Part shown: positions 25,598 through 37,380 of the stretch, in pieces
Layout: the number at the start of each line of letters is the position of its first letter
How positions within the stretch are numbered: position 1 is the first letter of the stretch
DNA from: Entoloma clypeatum
Taxonomy: Eukaryota > Basidiomycota > Agaricomycetes > Agaricales > Entolomataceae
Length of the DNA stretch: 64,000 nucleotides
Direction: 5' to 3'
Assembly (NCBI GenBank): GCA_963565915.1
Contig: OY751487.1
Coordinates: 1,922,001 to 1,986,000, forward strand
Position numbers and translations under genes: made by a program
The notes under the pieces: model-generated
Databases searched by the model: none
What the model saw: the letters and a program-made list of their open reading frames with translations, nothing else
Told to the model about the DNA's origin: nothing

Positions 25598-26573
25598 TTA
25601 CTCATTGAATGTACGACCCCTATTTGCTCGTTCTTGTGAATGCCTTTCTCGCTTCTCTCGCCTCTGTTCCTCCGCTGCAAACAGCGCCGCGCCCTCCCTT
25701 CCTGCGATACTCAGCACGCCAGCTATCAGCTCCGCTGTCCGTGTATTTTCATCATTGGCAGGTATTGGATACATGACGATACGTGGATCAGTATCGGAGT
25801 CAATAATGCCAATAGTGGGCACATGTTCAATTGCGCATTCGCGGATTGCATTCATGTTCGCAAGGGGGTTGAGCAAAACAACAAGGTCTGGCACGACCTT
25901 GGTGCTTTTAACGGTGCTCAGTCCGTACATTTGGACTTTGTTGGTAAAAGTGCCGGGGAGCCATCGGTCGCCGACGTGGTATCCTAGAGGTCCAATGCGC
26001 TCTGCGGCTTTTTGTACTATGGGTCGCAAATCCGGCCGGGTGCCAATAAAGACGATTTGACCGCCTGCGTGTGCGACCGAGCGAAGGAGACCTGCAGCGC
26101 GACGGAGCATGGGAAGGGTTTGGTCGAGATCGATGATGGTGACGCCGGCACGGGTCCCATAGGCGTAGGGCATGAAGTTGGGGTTCATTCTGGTGCTTGC
26201 ATGGCCAAAATGCGCGCCAGCTGCTACGAGGGCGGATAATGTGGCCTGTGAAGGTGGGCGGTGGAGGCCGTGGCGTGGTCTCCAGGAATTGTTGGAATTC
26301 TGAGTTGAACCATAGGTAGAAAGGATATCCTCTGCGAATAAGAAGAGTCAGTGTTTGTATGTATAGGGTAGCAAAAGGACAAGACGAACTCAGTGTCGCG
26401 AACTCTGCTCGGCGCGTCTGAAGATCTGTCCAGTCGGCCGCGGTCTCGAGACGCTGGTTCTCAACGGTATTGAAACATCGCACGGTCTTCCTGAGAAGGT
26501 TGTGGTTGTGTCTAGAGGTGTGAGCGAGCGATGCAGCAAACCACGGACTCCGGAAGGTCAACTGGAGGGACAT
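25598..26573 (-). CDS. MRP4: Mitochondrial ribosomal protein uS2m
   Basis: This is the mitochondrial small-subunit protein of the bacterial S2 family (yeast Mrp4, human MRPS2). The start at 26573 gives an Arg- and Ser-rich presequence (MSLQLTFRSPWFAASLAHTS). After introns near 26340-26390 the S2 core follows: AGAHFGHASTRMNPNFMPYA, GTRAGVTIIDLDQTLPMLRR, GGQIVFIGTRPDLRPIVQKA, DRWLPGTFTNKVQMYG, VPDLVVLLNPLANMNAIREC and VPTIGIIDSDTDPRIVMYPI. The end is a basic helix (EEQRREKRERHSQERANRGR). The gene is convergent with TRP2 (112 bp) and divergent from the Hsp70 gene (138 bp). Family identity is clear; only the splice near 26340 is inferred. Confidence 0.88.
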
Positions 26574-26711
26574 CGTCGTCGGGACGTGGCTGTGCTATTT
26601 CTTTTTTGCCAGAACTTGGGATAATGTCCTCACGTGCTCACCCGCTTTTTTTCTCTTCCCCCAAACCACACCCCTCCTCCTTCCTCTCCCTCTTCCTGCA
26701 TCAAAAAAAAA

Positions 26712-28988
26712 ATGGACGACTTGTTCGACGGCGCTATTGGTATTGACCTCGGTACCACATACTCGTAAGCCTTCGTTTCAAATCCTTTGTTCTCAAATCA
26801 GTTGCCAATCAGCAAAATTTTAGCTGTGTTGGTGTATGGCAAAACGACCGTGTCGAGATCATCGCCAATGACCGTACGTCCATGCTGTCGTCAGTGTCCT
26901 ATTCTCTTCATTTACTTTTACAGAGGGAAACCGGACGACACCTTCATATGTTGCATTCTCCTCTGAAGAGCGTCTGATCGGTGATGCTGCCAAGAACCAG
27001 GCCGCCATGAATCCACGTAATACCGTTTTTGATGCAAAGCGTCTGATCGGTCGCCGATTTGAGTGAGTATATGCGTTGCCCTTCCCCCTTTCTGAAACCA
27101 ATCTGTTGAATTTCTTTTTCTCAAGTGACCCTGATGTCAAGAAGGTCAGTACCGACCTTATCGCAGATTCATTTCTTTGTTCACCTAGTGTCAGGACATG
27201 ACACACTGGCCGTTTGAGGTTATTGAAAAGGATGGATCTCCGCTGATCAAGGTTCAATACCTTGGGGAGGACAAGACTTTCAGCCCTCAGGAGATCTCGT
27301 CCATGGTTTTGACAAAAATGAAGGAGATTTCCGAAGCCAAGCTTGGTAAGACCGTCAAGAAGGCCGTTGTCACGTATGTTCACAATTCCTGCCATGTTAC
27401 CCTGGTCATCGACTTATTCCTTCATTTTTAGCGTTCCTGCCTACTTCAACGATTCCCAGCGTCTTGCTACCAAAGATGCTGGTGCGATTGCTGGCCTAGA
27501 TGTTCTCCGTATTATCAATGAGCCTACGGCCGCTGCCATTGCCTACGGCCTGGACCGCCAGTCCAAGGCTGAGAAGAACGTCCTCATCTTCGATCTCGGC
27601 GGAGGTACCTTCGATGTCTCTCTTCTAAACATCAGTGGCGGTGTTTTCGCTGTTAAAGCCACTGCTGGTGATACCCACTTGGGTGGTGAAGATTTCGACA
27701 ATGCTCTCTTGGAACACTTCAAGAACGAGTTCAAGAGGAAATCTAAGCTGGACATATCTGAGGATCCTCGTGCCATTCGCCGCCTGAAGAGTGCCTGTGA
27801 ACGTGCGAAGAGGACTCTGTCCAGCGTCACCCAGACCACTGTTGAGGTCGACTCTCTTTACCAGGTCAGTCAAGCTTTCTTTCCACAGCTTAGTCAAACC
27901 AAAATATCCATCAGGGCGAGGATTTCTCCGCCAACATCACTCGTGCGCGTTTCGAGGAAATCAATGCCGCCGCGTTCAAGTCCACCATAGAGCCTGTTGA
28001 GAAGGTCCTTAAGGATGCGAAGATGGCCCGCGAGAAGGTCGACGATATCGTCCTCGTTGGTGGTTCTACCCGTATCCCCAAGATTCAGGCCCTTGTTTCA
28101 GAGTTCTTCGGTGGACGCCAACTTAACAAGTCCATCAACCCTGATGAAGCTGTTGCTTATGGCGCTGCCGTTCAGGCTGCTGTACTTACTGGCCAGACAT
28201 CGGAGCAAACAAAGGACCTCCTACTTCTTGATGTTGCTCCTCTATCTCTTGGTGTCGCCATGCAAGGCGATGTCTTCGGCGTCGTTGTTCCCCGCAATAC
28301 CCCCATACCCACCAACAAATCACGAACATTCACAACGGTCGAAGACAACCAGACCACCGTCACCTTCCCTGTGTGAGTGGCACTGTACCATTTCTCTCTC
28401 ATAGTTGTTCATGCCATTATCACATAGGTATGAGGGCGAGCGCACGCAGTGCCGCGATAACCGTTTGCTCGGCGAATTCGAGCTGACTGGCATCCCCCCT
28501 ATGCCCCGTGGACAGGCTGAGCTTGTGACCACTTTTGAGGTCGATGCCAACGGTCTCTTGAAGGTCTCTGCTCAGGACCGTGCTTCCGGCCGGAAGGCGT
28601 CTATCAGTGTGTTTTCCCCTGTTGGTTTCTCAGTCATTCTAATCGTATTCTTTTGCCAGGCATCACAAACTCAGTTGGCCGTCTCTCCTCGGCCGAGATT
28701 GACCAGATGATCAAGGATGCTGAACAATTCAAGATGGCCGACAAGGAGTTCTCCGCCCGCCATGAGGCCAAATCTGACCTCGAGGCTTATATCCACCAGG
28801 TCGAGAGCACAATCACGTCGCCCGAGATTGGCATGAAGCTCAAGCGGGGTGCAAAGTCCCAGGTTGAGGCTGAGCTTGCACGGGCACTCGAGAAGTTGGA
28901 GATCGAGGATTCTACAGCGGATGAGCTCAAAAAGGCACAGTTGGGCATCAAGCGTGCCCTGCAAAAAGCGACTGCTGGTATTCGGTAA
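26712..28988 (+). CDS. SSB1: Ribosome-associated Hsp70 of the Ssb type
   Basis: The chaperone binds nascent chains at the ribosome with the RAC co-chaperone. The start at 26712 gives [18 protein letters not shown], and the ATPase domain continues with [32 protein letters not shown] and [14 protein letters not shown]. The substrate domain includes [34 protein letters not shown] and [20 protein letters not shown]. The product ends [12 protein letters not shown]. It lacks the GGMP repeats and terminal EEVD of cytosolic Ssa proteins, and the sequence [21 protein letters not shown] with the short tail matches Ssb. At least eight short introns interrupt the first half and the linker (for example at about 26765, 26876, 27066, 27135, 27376, 27866, 28373 and 28607). 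Total length is near the usual 610 residues. Confidence 0.92.
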
Positions 28989-29171
28989 AGCTATGTCTTA
29001 CAGCGGAGGTACCCAGCGCTACCTATCTTTCATAATGCACTATTCGCTTTGTTTTTTGTTTTTTTTTATTTTAAACTTTCTGCATGCCCTACAACGCGAA
29101 CATCATAACATACGGTGCAAAGGGGATCTCAAGAAGGGGCACAGTAAGTCGAGCGTCTACCAGCGGTACAG

Positions 29172-30562
29172 CTACTTCCGCAACGCCTTGTGCACTCGCA
29201 AGCCAACTTCCAAGATCCATAATTCTTCGTCTGCACCATCATTCAGAGCCTTGTCTGCCTCTGCAAAGACAAGTGCACATGCTGATTTCTGGCGGCCATT
29301 GAGTGTTGGGTGAAGGATGACAAGGTCATGTAGCTTGTTACAGAATCAGTGTTGTTGGACTAGTGTTGTTAAATGCAGCAGATGGTAATGACTTACTTGG
29401 GAAAGTATCTGAATTGCTGAGAATCCTTCTCGTATCAATTGCTTTACTTCATTTTTTATAGCATCAAAAGCATTCTGATTTCGCTTTCCCATAGAATCAA
29501 TATCCATGCTGCCTTCGATCTCAATGCTTAGGACGCCCGCAAAACTGTTGATGATGGTGTCGGGAACGACACCAGCAATTTCTTGTATATCGGCGGGCGT
29601 TATAAGAGTAGGCGGATTTGAGGATGAAGAAAGCCGCGATGCAGACTGTAGGTAGGTTATCGCACGTCGGAGGTCACCCGACGATGTACTGATGAGTGCG
29701 TTAATAACAGAGGAATTTATGTCGATATTTTCGGCTTCCGCGATATAGGAAAGACGACTGGATGACGACGAGGGATCGAGAGGCGTGAAGCGAAATTTTG
29801 AACATCGTGATGTGAGAGGCTCTATAATCCTATGGGGAAAATAAATTCTTCTGGGAAGGAAGAATGCAGCACAATTGAGCTGACCTGGTAACGTAGTTGC
29901 AGACCAAGCAAAAACGTGTTATCCGGGCATAGGTCTCCATGATACGTCGGAGGGCTCCCTGAGCATCCTGGGTCATAGAGTCCGCTTCATCAAGGATGAT
30001 AATCTTGTAAGGTGGACATGGATAGGTTTTGCCACCCGAGTCGACGGCCTGTGCACGCGGGGTTTGGCGTGCAAAGTTCTTTATTTTTTCGCGGACAATA
30101 GCGATGCCACGTTCATCGGACGCGTTAAGTTCCAGCACACGGTTTCGGAAGTTTTCTGGGCTACAGGGGAGTCAGAATGGTGATGAGAGAGATCGAGATA
30201 TTGGAGTTGACCCGAAGAGCTGCCGTGCCAGAGCCAGGATAGTGGAAGTTTTTCCCGTTCCTGGTGGTCCATAGAAGAGCATGTGTGGTAGCTATGCGGC
30301 GGTCAGACGTTGAGTGTTCGCGATGAGTTTCCACTTACATTTGTAGACGTTAGCGTCTTCTGCAAGACGGCGACTGTATGTTCCTGTGCAGATACATCGT
30401 CAATGGTTTTAGGTCTACTGATTATGGATTGTTGTGATATAGCAGATGTCCTTAGAACAATGTTACGCACTATTTCTCAACCCAGGGCTGAAGCGCCGGG
30501 TCGACGACGTGTTTCTGGGATGATTTGGCCGACGCGCCTCTAGGGTTGAAGAAAGACGACAT
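29172..30562 (-). CDS. RFC2: Replication factor C clamp-loader subunit (yeast Rfc2 / human RFC4), intact copy
   Basis: This AAA+ subunit helps load PCNA onto primer ends. The start at 30562 gives [17 protein letters not shown], then [13 protein letters not shown], Walker [31 protein letters not shown], Walker [12 protein letters not shown], the arginine-finger block [14 protein letters not shown] and [16 protein letters not shown]. The C-terminal collar part reads [20 protein letters not shown] and ends [11 protein letters not shown] at the TAG at 29172-29174. The clear pairing with human RFC4 is the NASDERGI block with [10 protein letters not shown] after it. Introns lie near 29300-29400, 29830-29890, 30170-30215, 30290-30340 and 30415-30475. 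The 3' 334 bp (29172-29505) are outside the duplicated block, so this is the only complete RFC2 in the window. Confidence 0.93.
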
Positions 30563-30692
30563 TTTGACACCTGTCACAAACGCGTGACGGCACAGGTGTC
30601 ACAGCGCGTTGCCCAACTTTGCCATTCCGATTTTACGCTGCTTGAACGTTACTTCAACCGCAGAGAGACACTCGAGGAACCTTCTGTTGATT
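30563..30692. promoter_or_regulatory. Bidirectional RFC2-CAC1 promoter with MCB box inside a palindrome
   Basis: The 130 bp between the divergent starts hold a perfect inverted repeat: TGACACCTGT (30565-30574) and ACAGGTGTCA (30592-30601). The 17 bp loop contains ACGCGT at 30580-30585, the MluI cell-cycle box bound by MBF (Mbp1-Swi6) at G1/S genes. Each arm also contains an E-box core (CACCTG, CAGGTG). A second ACGCGT lies in the second CAC1 intron (about 30843-30848). S-phase co-expression is expected but inferred. Confidence 0.6.
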
Positions 30693-33524
30693 ATGTCGGG
30701 CTCAATTGCTATTAACTGTACGTTTAGGCCTATCACGCATTGGTGATTGTTTACAAGCCCTGATAGCAAATGATGGAGTGATCGCCACGAGCTCGCGTCC
30801 AGGTGAGTCAACGTGTTTTCACAAATTCAAGCTATCCAAATGACGCGTCAACGGATCAGTTAAAAGGGATGGTTCACTCCTAGTGGAGCTGAAGAACGGA
30901 AAAGTGCACTTCAAGCAGAAGCCCATTTCATTCGAGAAGCAATCAGAGACTCTCCAAGGTTTGGCCTATGCGAGTCGACTCATAGTTCCTAGCTCATGCT
31001 TGGGACAGAGATCGTCCAGTTCCGTGAAATGCTCGCGGAACGTATAGAACGACAAGAATCGCCTCTTGTGAGCATACCTGAAGAGCACAGGCCCGTAATT
31101 GCAAAGCTGGCCCATGAGAGGTGCGTCCATCTTCTCCCTTGTTCACCAAAAGTGATGCTATGAGATTTTTTTCTTTCCTTCTCAGTGATAAGACGCTTGC
31201 AGCACTCTCCAAATCTATTCGCCTCGAGCTCCTTCCAACCCAAGACGACGAGAATGGTTGGAAGAACGAATCATCTCCAGCACTGCTTGCTCTTCCACTC
31301 AGTGCAGTTGAGACTGTCCTCAAGGCAGTGATGCAGCGCAACAATTATGGATTGGATGGTGGTGTTGCTGTAAAAGCTCCCGCTGCCCTTTGCGTCTGGC
31401 GGTGGGAGGTGAAGGAACAGTTTTGGGATTGGTTGCCAAAGAATGGACGTGAAAAGGCGGAAAGCCGACAAGCGGAGAGGATACAGGTGTGTGGTGGTCC
31501 CGAAGCTTTCTGATCATCCTAATGTTCCCTGCAGGCCAAGAAGGACCTGTTGTGTATCTTCGACTCACTACCATCGAAGGAAAGGGCGGTCATCGTAGAT
31601 CCAAAGGGAACTAACAAGCTGCCATCAGAGGAATTGAACACTCTTGATGCAAAGAAAACTGTTGATTTGACAAATGAGGACAAGGCCCCATTGCAAGGTT
31701 CGAAGGCGAAACCAAAGGAGTGCGAGAATGAGGAAATCGACACTGTAAAGCTCGTCTTCTACAAGTCAAGTCCGCTCACCAATCCACATGCAGAAGATTG
31801 CCTCGAAAGCGGCCAAAGCTCCGAAATTAATTGATCCTGAGAAAGCACTCAAGGTAGGGACCACTAGCAGTCTCTATAGTGTGTTATATTCCTCAAGACG
31901 AAACAGGAACGAATAAAACTAGAAAAGAAGGCAGCAAAAGCTGAGAAAGAGCAAAAGGAGGTTGATGCACGGAAGAAATCTCAATCCCTTATGGCAAATT
32001 TCTTCTCGAAACCTAAGGTGCTATCGAGGGACATCTCAAAAGACACTGACCCAAACGCTGCCGGCCCCTCCATTATCATCTCCGAATTCGAAAAGACCTT
32101 TAAACCATTTGTGATGAAGAAAGATACTACCCTGGCGCCCATGAATCGGTTCGTTGAGGCTAAGCGGAACTGCTGGTCTGTGAAAGACGACAAAGGAGTC
32201 ATTGTCGTAGAGGATGGTGAACAGATGACAACATCCAATAACGAGATAGAAATGATTAATGCGGATACTAAAGACTCTGGCCTTGATATATTGACTGCAG
32301 AAGGTTTGTGTTCCTTTTATTTTATGGCAGGTATTAACATTTTTCATGACTCTAGATCATATCCGCACTATCGTCGCTTCTTTGCCATCTCCCGTTCATT
32401 CCTTCCGTCGTCGAACAACAGACAAAGGAACGGCTTATTCGAAAATGTACAATCCACTCTCCGTTCGGGACATATTTTCGAGACTCTCAGAAGCCGAAAT
32501 AGTAGGCGACACTTTTTCTGTGCGGTCGCTTTTATCCCAGCTCAGCGACCGTTCTCTTCTTCCTGCCAAAGTCTTCATATTCCACGAGGATGCCCGACCA
32601 GGATACTTCGGGACATGGACCCGGAGCTCACGTACCATTGGACCGCGAACACCCCTAGCACAGGATGTCCTGGTGTTCGACTACAGTTACGACAGCGGTG
32701 AAGAATGGGAGGAAGAAGCTGCCGGTGATGTTGACGATGTCATTGATGATGGCGACGATGAGGAAATAGAGGCAGAAGATGCAGATTCTGATCTCGACAG
32801 TTGGCTTGTCGATGATGATACCGAGGAAGCTGGGCTTCCATTGCATGACCGAGAGTTGTCTCCGCCATCTCTGCCGAACTTTCCAGTTCACCCAACGAAA
32901 AGGAAAGCGGAGGAGAGTGAGAAGAAGTCAGGGAAAAAGAGGAAGGTTGTTATTCCTCTTGTGCCCTTCGCCAAAGGCCCATCTTGGGAGACGTCAATCG
33001 GCCAATGCGAATATGACCTTTTCGAACCATATCGGATACAAATGTTCAACGGTATGGTTTGAGTGTTGTCACCTCTGCCTTCATACTTAATTTTTACAAT
33101 TCCAGATACCCCATTTCCTGTAGATCCCTTCACCTTCGTATCATGTACCGATGACAGGCAGGAACATTCCAAAGGTCTGTCCAGTGATGGCCAGTTTGCT
33201 GTGCCAAATCTCCCGAGCCGCCTGAGCAATCAGAATCAGCCGACGAAGCCGTCTTTCGCTTCGCTTGCACTCAAAAAGCCAGGACCAGTGCCAAAAACTG
33301 CTTTCCCCGAGGTCCATCTTCCCTTTTTACTCCAGAAAATCACTATGATCCAAGCCGCCAGCATCAACTTCCTTGTCGAGGCAATACATAGGGAATTGCG
33401 CGAACACAAGGTCAAGAAGAATACTATCGAGGCTAAAATAAGGGAGGTCGGCGAGAAATGCAGGGAGAAGAAAGTTTGGATCGTTAAACCTGGAAATCCG
33501 GTCTGTATTCGAAACTCATCCTAG
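30693..33524 (+). CDS. CAC1: CAF-1 large subunit (p150/Cac1), copy 1
   Basis: CAF-1 deposits H3-H4 onto new DNA behind the fork. Three exons set the N-terminus: 30693-30717 (MSGSIAIN), 30767-30802 and 30860 onward (VELKNGKVHFKQKPISFEKQ); all join in frame. A long Lys/Glu-rich helical region includes KKAAKAEKEQKEVDARKKSQ and directly after it QSLMANFF, a canonical PCNA-interacting box (Q-x-x-M-x-x-F-F). The core motif RPGYFGTWTRSS..GPRTPLAQDVLVFDYSYDSGEEWEEE marks the histone-binding ED region, followed by a strongly acidic stretch and a basic KKSGKKRKV. The C-terminal winged-helix part reads LPFLLQKITMIQAASINFLVE. The stop used is at 33524; a last small exon after KPGNP is possible. A duplicate stands at 38569-41400. 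Confidence 0.88.
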
Positions 33525-33697
33525 TGCCAACATGAACATTGACCGCAGATGCCATCTTAAAAGTCCTAACATCTTGGCTTATGATTTCTCTCTTTCGACA
33601 TACCTGTGATTTTTATCTGTTTCAAATAGGATATCACTCATAGATGCATTCTGCATAAATCAAAGACATTGAGAGCGAATGATACCACTGCTGCAGG

Positions 33698-34488
33698 TTA
33701 TGAAGACGCAAGTTTCCAAAGAAGTTGAGTGCGGTCGAAGCCTGCGTTCCGATCGTCGCATTCGAGGACATGGATGTCGCCCGATTGTGCACCTATACGT
33801 AATGAGCTACGATCGACGGTAGTAACCAACATGCCGTACGGACGAGCACCTTGACGATCTCCCCACTCCTCCCTGCGATAGGCTCAAAACCAAGGCCTTT
33901 GTATATTTGAAGGCGTAGACTGTAAGTAAATTGTTCAGGATTCCAGACAGATGATACAATTTAACTTACGCAGTTCCGTCCAATTCCTTCTCATGCTCAA
34001 GTGCAGGATCGTGATCTTCTAATGTCCTTGCTTCTTCCTTGAGCGACGCGAGTTCAGCCTCGCGGCTCGCTATTAACCCCTCCATATCGCTGATAGACTT
34101 GGCTAGCGATATACGACTCGAGTCAAGCTCGTTGAGATTCACGGCGTGTGCTTTTGCAGAGGGGACAGATGCCGGACGCGTAGATGAGATTCGTGCTGCC
34201 TCCAAAATCTTCGCGAGTGCTTGTGGCGAATCCACATGAACTCAGTGCCAAATCAAGCCAAAGGAGAGCTCGCCTCTCATGTTAGCATGCGCCTCGTCGA
34301 GGTCTTTCTTCCTTTTCGCCTCTGCAGTCGCGATGCTTTCCTCGGCGGCTACGATTGAGAGGTAGTCCTCCTCAGGATCGATGATCGGGCACATGTCGCG
34401 AATGGCCTTGCTGAGCATGGATAGTTGTTAGTGATAGTGCTTGAAACGTTTGTTCACTGACATGGCTTCATGAACGTCGATGGACATT
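33698..34488 (-). CDS. SPC24: Kinetochore protein Spc24, copy 1
   Basis: Spc24 pairs with Spc25 in the Ndc80 complex and anchors it to the inner kinetochore. The start at 34488 gives MSIDVHEA, then after an intron IKAIRDMCPIIDPEEDYLSI and VAAEESIATAEAKRKKDLDE. A coiled coil follows (KSISDMEGLIASREAELASL, KEEARTLEDHDPALEHEKEL). The RWD-type globular end reads LRLQIYKGLGFEPIAG, GEIVKVLVRAQSGDIHVLEC and RTQLLWKLASS at the TAA at 33698-33700. The intron inside VLV|RAQSG is 44-45 bp and restores the frame. Introns are also needed near 34245-34280 and 34415-34470. The gene is convergent with CAC1. A duplicate stands at 41574-42364. Confidence 0.85.
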
Positions 34489-35156
34489 GTGGCCAGGAAT
34501 TGGGAATCTCGGATATTTGGATGCGTTACGAGTATCCGTGACAATCCATGCACATGATGTGACAGCCGCGTCGCGCTGAGTCCTGGCCCAGTAATTAATG
34601 TACAGTAAGATCTACAAACCAGCAGAACCTTCCATTACCCAGGATAAGTGTCGAAGGGAAGATTGAAGAAGCCTGGTTCAGTCCCAGGCATGTAAGCATT
34701 TACCTGAGGGTTTACTAGCAGATAAAACCATGTGCGATGGCCCTGATGGGTGAATCACCAACCTGGTTGTACAGAAATTCTCAGGGTCAACCTTGACAAT
34801 GACTTGCTGGGATCCTCATATAAACTTCAAAATGGCAACATCATGAAGAAGTTATCAAATCAAAATAGGGGGTAGTACAGTATATCGTTTCTGTAAGCAT
34901 CTATCTGTGCTTTGGGATGTGAAGCGTGGTGCGGTAAGATTCCGAAGATTAGCAGAAAGGAATAATAATTGAAGATTAGCGGTATCGATCTAACAGATGG
35001 GTCATGTGACACTGAGATTAGAGGCAGTGAGGCCCTTTGCCCAAGTTGAGCAACGACTTTGCCTGACCTGCTTCTCGGCGTCGACGCGCGCGGCCCCTTC
35101 CTTCCTTCATCCTCCCCCCTACCCGCGAGTAATTTCTCCCGATCTACGCCCCTCTG
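34489..35156. promoter_or_regulatory. Divergent intergenic region SPC24-CRM1, copy 1
   Basis: These 668 bp lie between divergent starts and should hold both promoters and 5' UTRs. A CT-rich tract (about 35080-35130) just before the CRM1 ATG resembles fungal pyrimidine-rich initiation regions. No further gene is supported. Confidence 0.45.
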
Positions 35157-37180
35157 ATGGAGGTCAGTAATCGCCCAAATCCCACTACTGCTCGTTTCAC
35201 CCCCCTCAACAGAGTTTACTCGATTTTTCGAGGGACTTCGATGTCGCTCTCATGGACAAGGTCGTTACAACCTTCTATACGGGCGTCGGACAGGAGGTTC
35301 GTAGAATGACGCGTTTCTGTTCTCTCGGTATCACTGATCTGATCACGATTGCCAGCGACAAATAGCTCAGCAAGTCCTCACTCAGCTCGAAGAGCATCCG
35401 GATGCCTGGACGAGGGTTCCCGATGTTTTGGAGCGCTCTTCTTTCCCCCAGTCAAAGGTGCGATTCACTTCCCATTCCGGATCTGTCGTCTCGCTAAATG
35501 TGGTCGACTCAGTACATTGCCCTACAAATCCTTGAAAAGCTCATCACGACACGCTGGAAAACGCTTCCGGATGGCCAGAGACAAGGTACCCAATTCACAC
35601 TTCAATGTCCATGCCGCAGATTCACTGTCATTTCTTTCCAGGTATCCGTAACTTCATCGTTGGAGTCAATGTCAAAGTCGCTTCGGACGAGGTCTCCATG
35701 CGCAAAGAGAAAACATACATCAATAAGCTGAACTTGGCCCTTGTTCAGGTAGGATTTAACCCCCCTCTTCGTGTTCCCAACCTACATCCCATCCGACTTC
35801 TCCTTAGATTCTGAAACAAGAATGGCCGCATAACTGGCCAACTTTTATAACTGAACTTGTGGAGTCTTCAAAAACGAATCTTTCCCTTTGCGAAAATAAC
35901 ATGGTCATCCTTAAACTCCTTTCTGAAGAAATCTTCGACTTTTCGGCAGAGCAGATGACCCAGACCAAGATAAAGCATCTCAAGAACCAAATGTGTGGAG
36001 AGTTCTCCGAAATATTCAAGCTTTGCTCAGAAGTACTTGAAGAGGCCCAGAAATCTTCCCTCATAAGAGCAACTCTAGAGACCTTGCTCAGATTCCTAAA
36101 CTGGATTCCTCTTGGATACATATTCGAAACAAGAATCATCGACCTTCTTCTGACCCGTGTAAGTGTGAAAATTCACATACATTGTAGATTTATTCATACT
36201 CGTGATCTTCTTAGTTTCTCGAGGCCCCTGAATTCCGCAATGTCACTCTCAAATGCCTTGCTGAAATCGCCGCTCTTAACGTTGGTCCGGAATACGACCC
36301 CAAATTTGTCATCCTATTTGCGATGGTCATGACTTCCGTCAATCGTATGATCCCGCCCAGCACCAATATTGCCCAAGCATATGCCAACGCAGGCGACGCA
36401 GGACAAGAACTCGTCCTAAACCTCGCTCTCTTCCTCGCGAATTTCCTCTCAAATCATTTACGGGCTGTGGAGACCGACCAGAACCGCGATGTGCTTCTCA
36501 ACGCACACTTGTACATGGTGAAGGTATCCCAAGTGGATGAGCGAGAAATCTTCAAGATTTGTCTCGAGTATTGGCTTAAACTCGTCGCGGAGTTGTATGA
36601 AGAAATACAAAGCTTGCCGATTGGCGAGTCTGGGTTGCTCATGGGACTGAGTTTAGGAAATAACGGTGCTCAGAGCATGCTGAGTGGAATCTCGTTGAGG
36701 AAGAATATCTACAGTGACGTTCTCTCCAATTTGCGGTTGGTGGTGATCGAGCGAATGGTCAAGCCTGAAGAAGTATGGACTTTGTTCTTTCATCTCGCAA
36801 GATTGCTGACACGCGTTTCAAGGTCCTAATTGTGGAGAATGAGGAGGGAGAAATTGTCCGGGAGTTTATGAAGGAGAGCGACACTATCGTCTTATACAAA
36901 TCTATGCGCGAACTCCTCGTCTATCTTACCCACCTCGACGTGACGGACACAGAGACCATATTGACGGAAAAGCTTGCGAAACAGGTGGATGGTTCTGAAT
37001 GGTCATGGAACAATCTCAATACACTTTGTTGGGCTATTGGCTCAATCTCTGGAGCTATGAGTACGTATTTTTCTATGTCACATCGTTTACTAACCAGCAG
37101 ACTGGCTTGTATGAAGATGAGGAGACCGAGAAACGATTTCTGGTTACCGTGATTAAAGACCTCCTTGGATTATGCGAAAT
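35157..37180 (+). CDS. CRM1: Exportin-1 (CRM1), copy 1, cut by the assembly gap
   Basis: This is the N-terminal part of the exportin described at 43033-47124. The first exon is only ATGGAG, then an intron, then [20 protein letters not shown]. The frame runs through [30 protein letters not shown] and [14 protein letters not shown] and stops at the N run two bases into the codon after Glu. Everything downstream is missing here and is present in copy 2. Truncation is by the gap, not by mutation. Confidence 0.9.
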
Positions 37181-37380
37181 NNNNNNNNNNNNNNNNNNNN
37201 NNNNNNNNNNNNNNNNNNNNNNNNNNNNNNNNNNNNNNNNNNNNNNNNNNNNNNNNNNNNNNNNNNNNNNNNNNNNNNNNNNNNNNNNNNNNNNNNNNNN
37301 NNNNNNNNNNNNNNNNNNNNNNNNNNNNNNNNNNNNNNNNNNNNNNNNNNNNNNNNNNNNNNNNNNNNNNNNNNNNNNNN
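37181..37380. other. Assembly gap of exactly 200 N
   Basis: A run of 200 undetermined bases separates the two identical 7.7 kb blocks. A round-number length normally marks a scaffolding gap of unknown size rather than a measured one. Open frames crossing it are meaningless. Confidence 0.99.

Larger units (their letters stand above)
29506..37180. repeat. Direct duplication of about 7.7 kb, copy 1 (likely assembly overlap)
   Basis: These 7675 bp match 37381-45056 base for base wherever compared, apart from one extra A in copy 2 (AAAA at 29541-29544 against AAAAA). All gene frames are the same in both. The copy ends exactly at the N run, inside CRM1. It includes most of RFC2 and all of CAC1 and SPC24. 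Confidence 0.95.
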
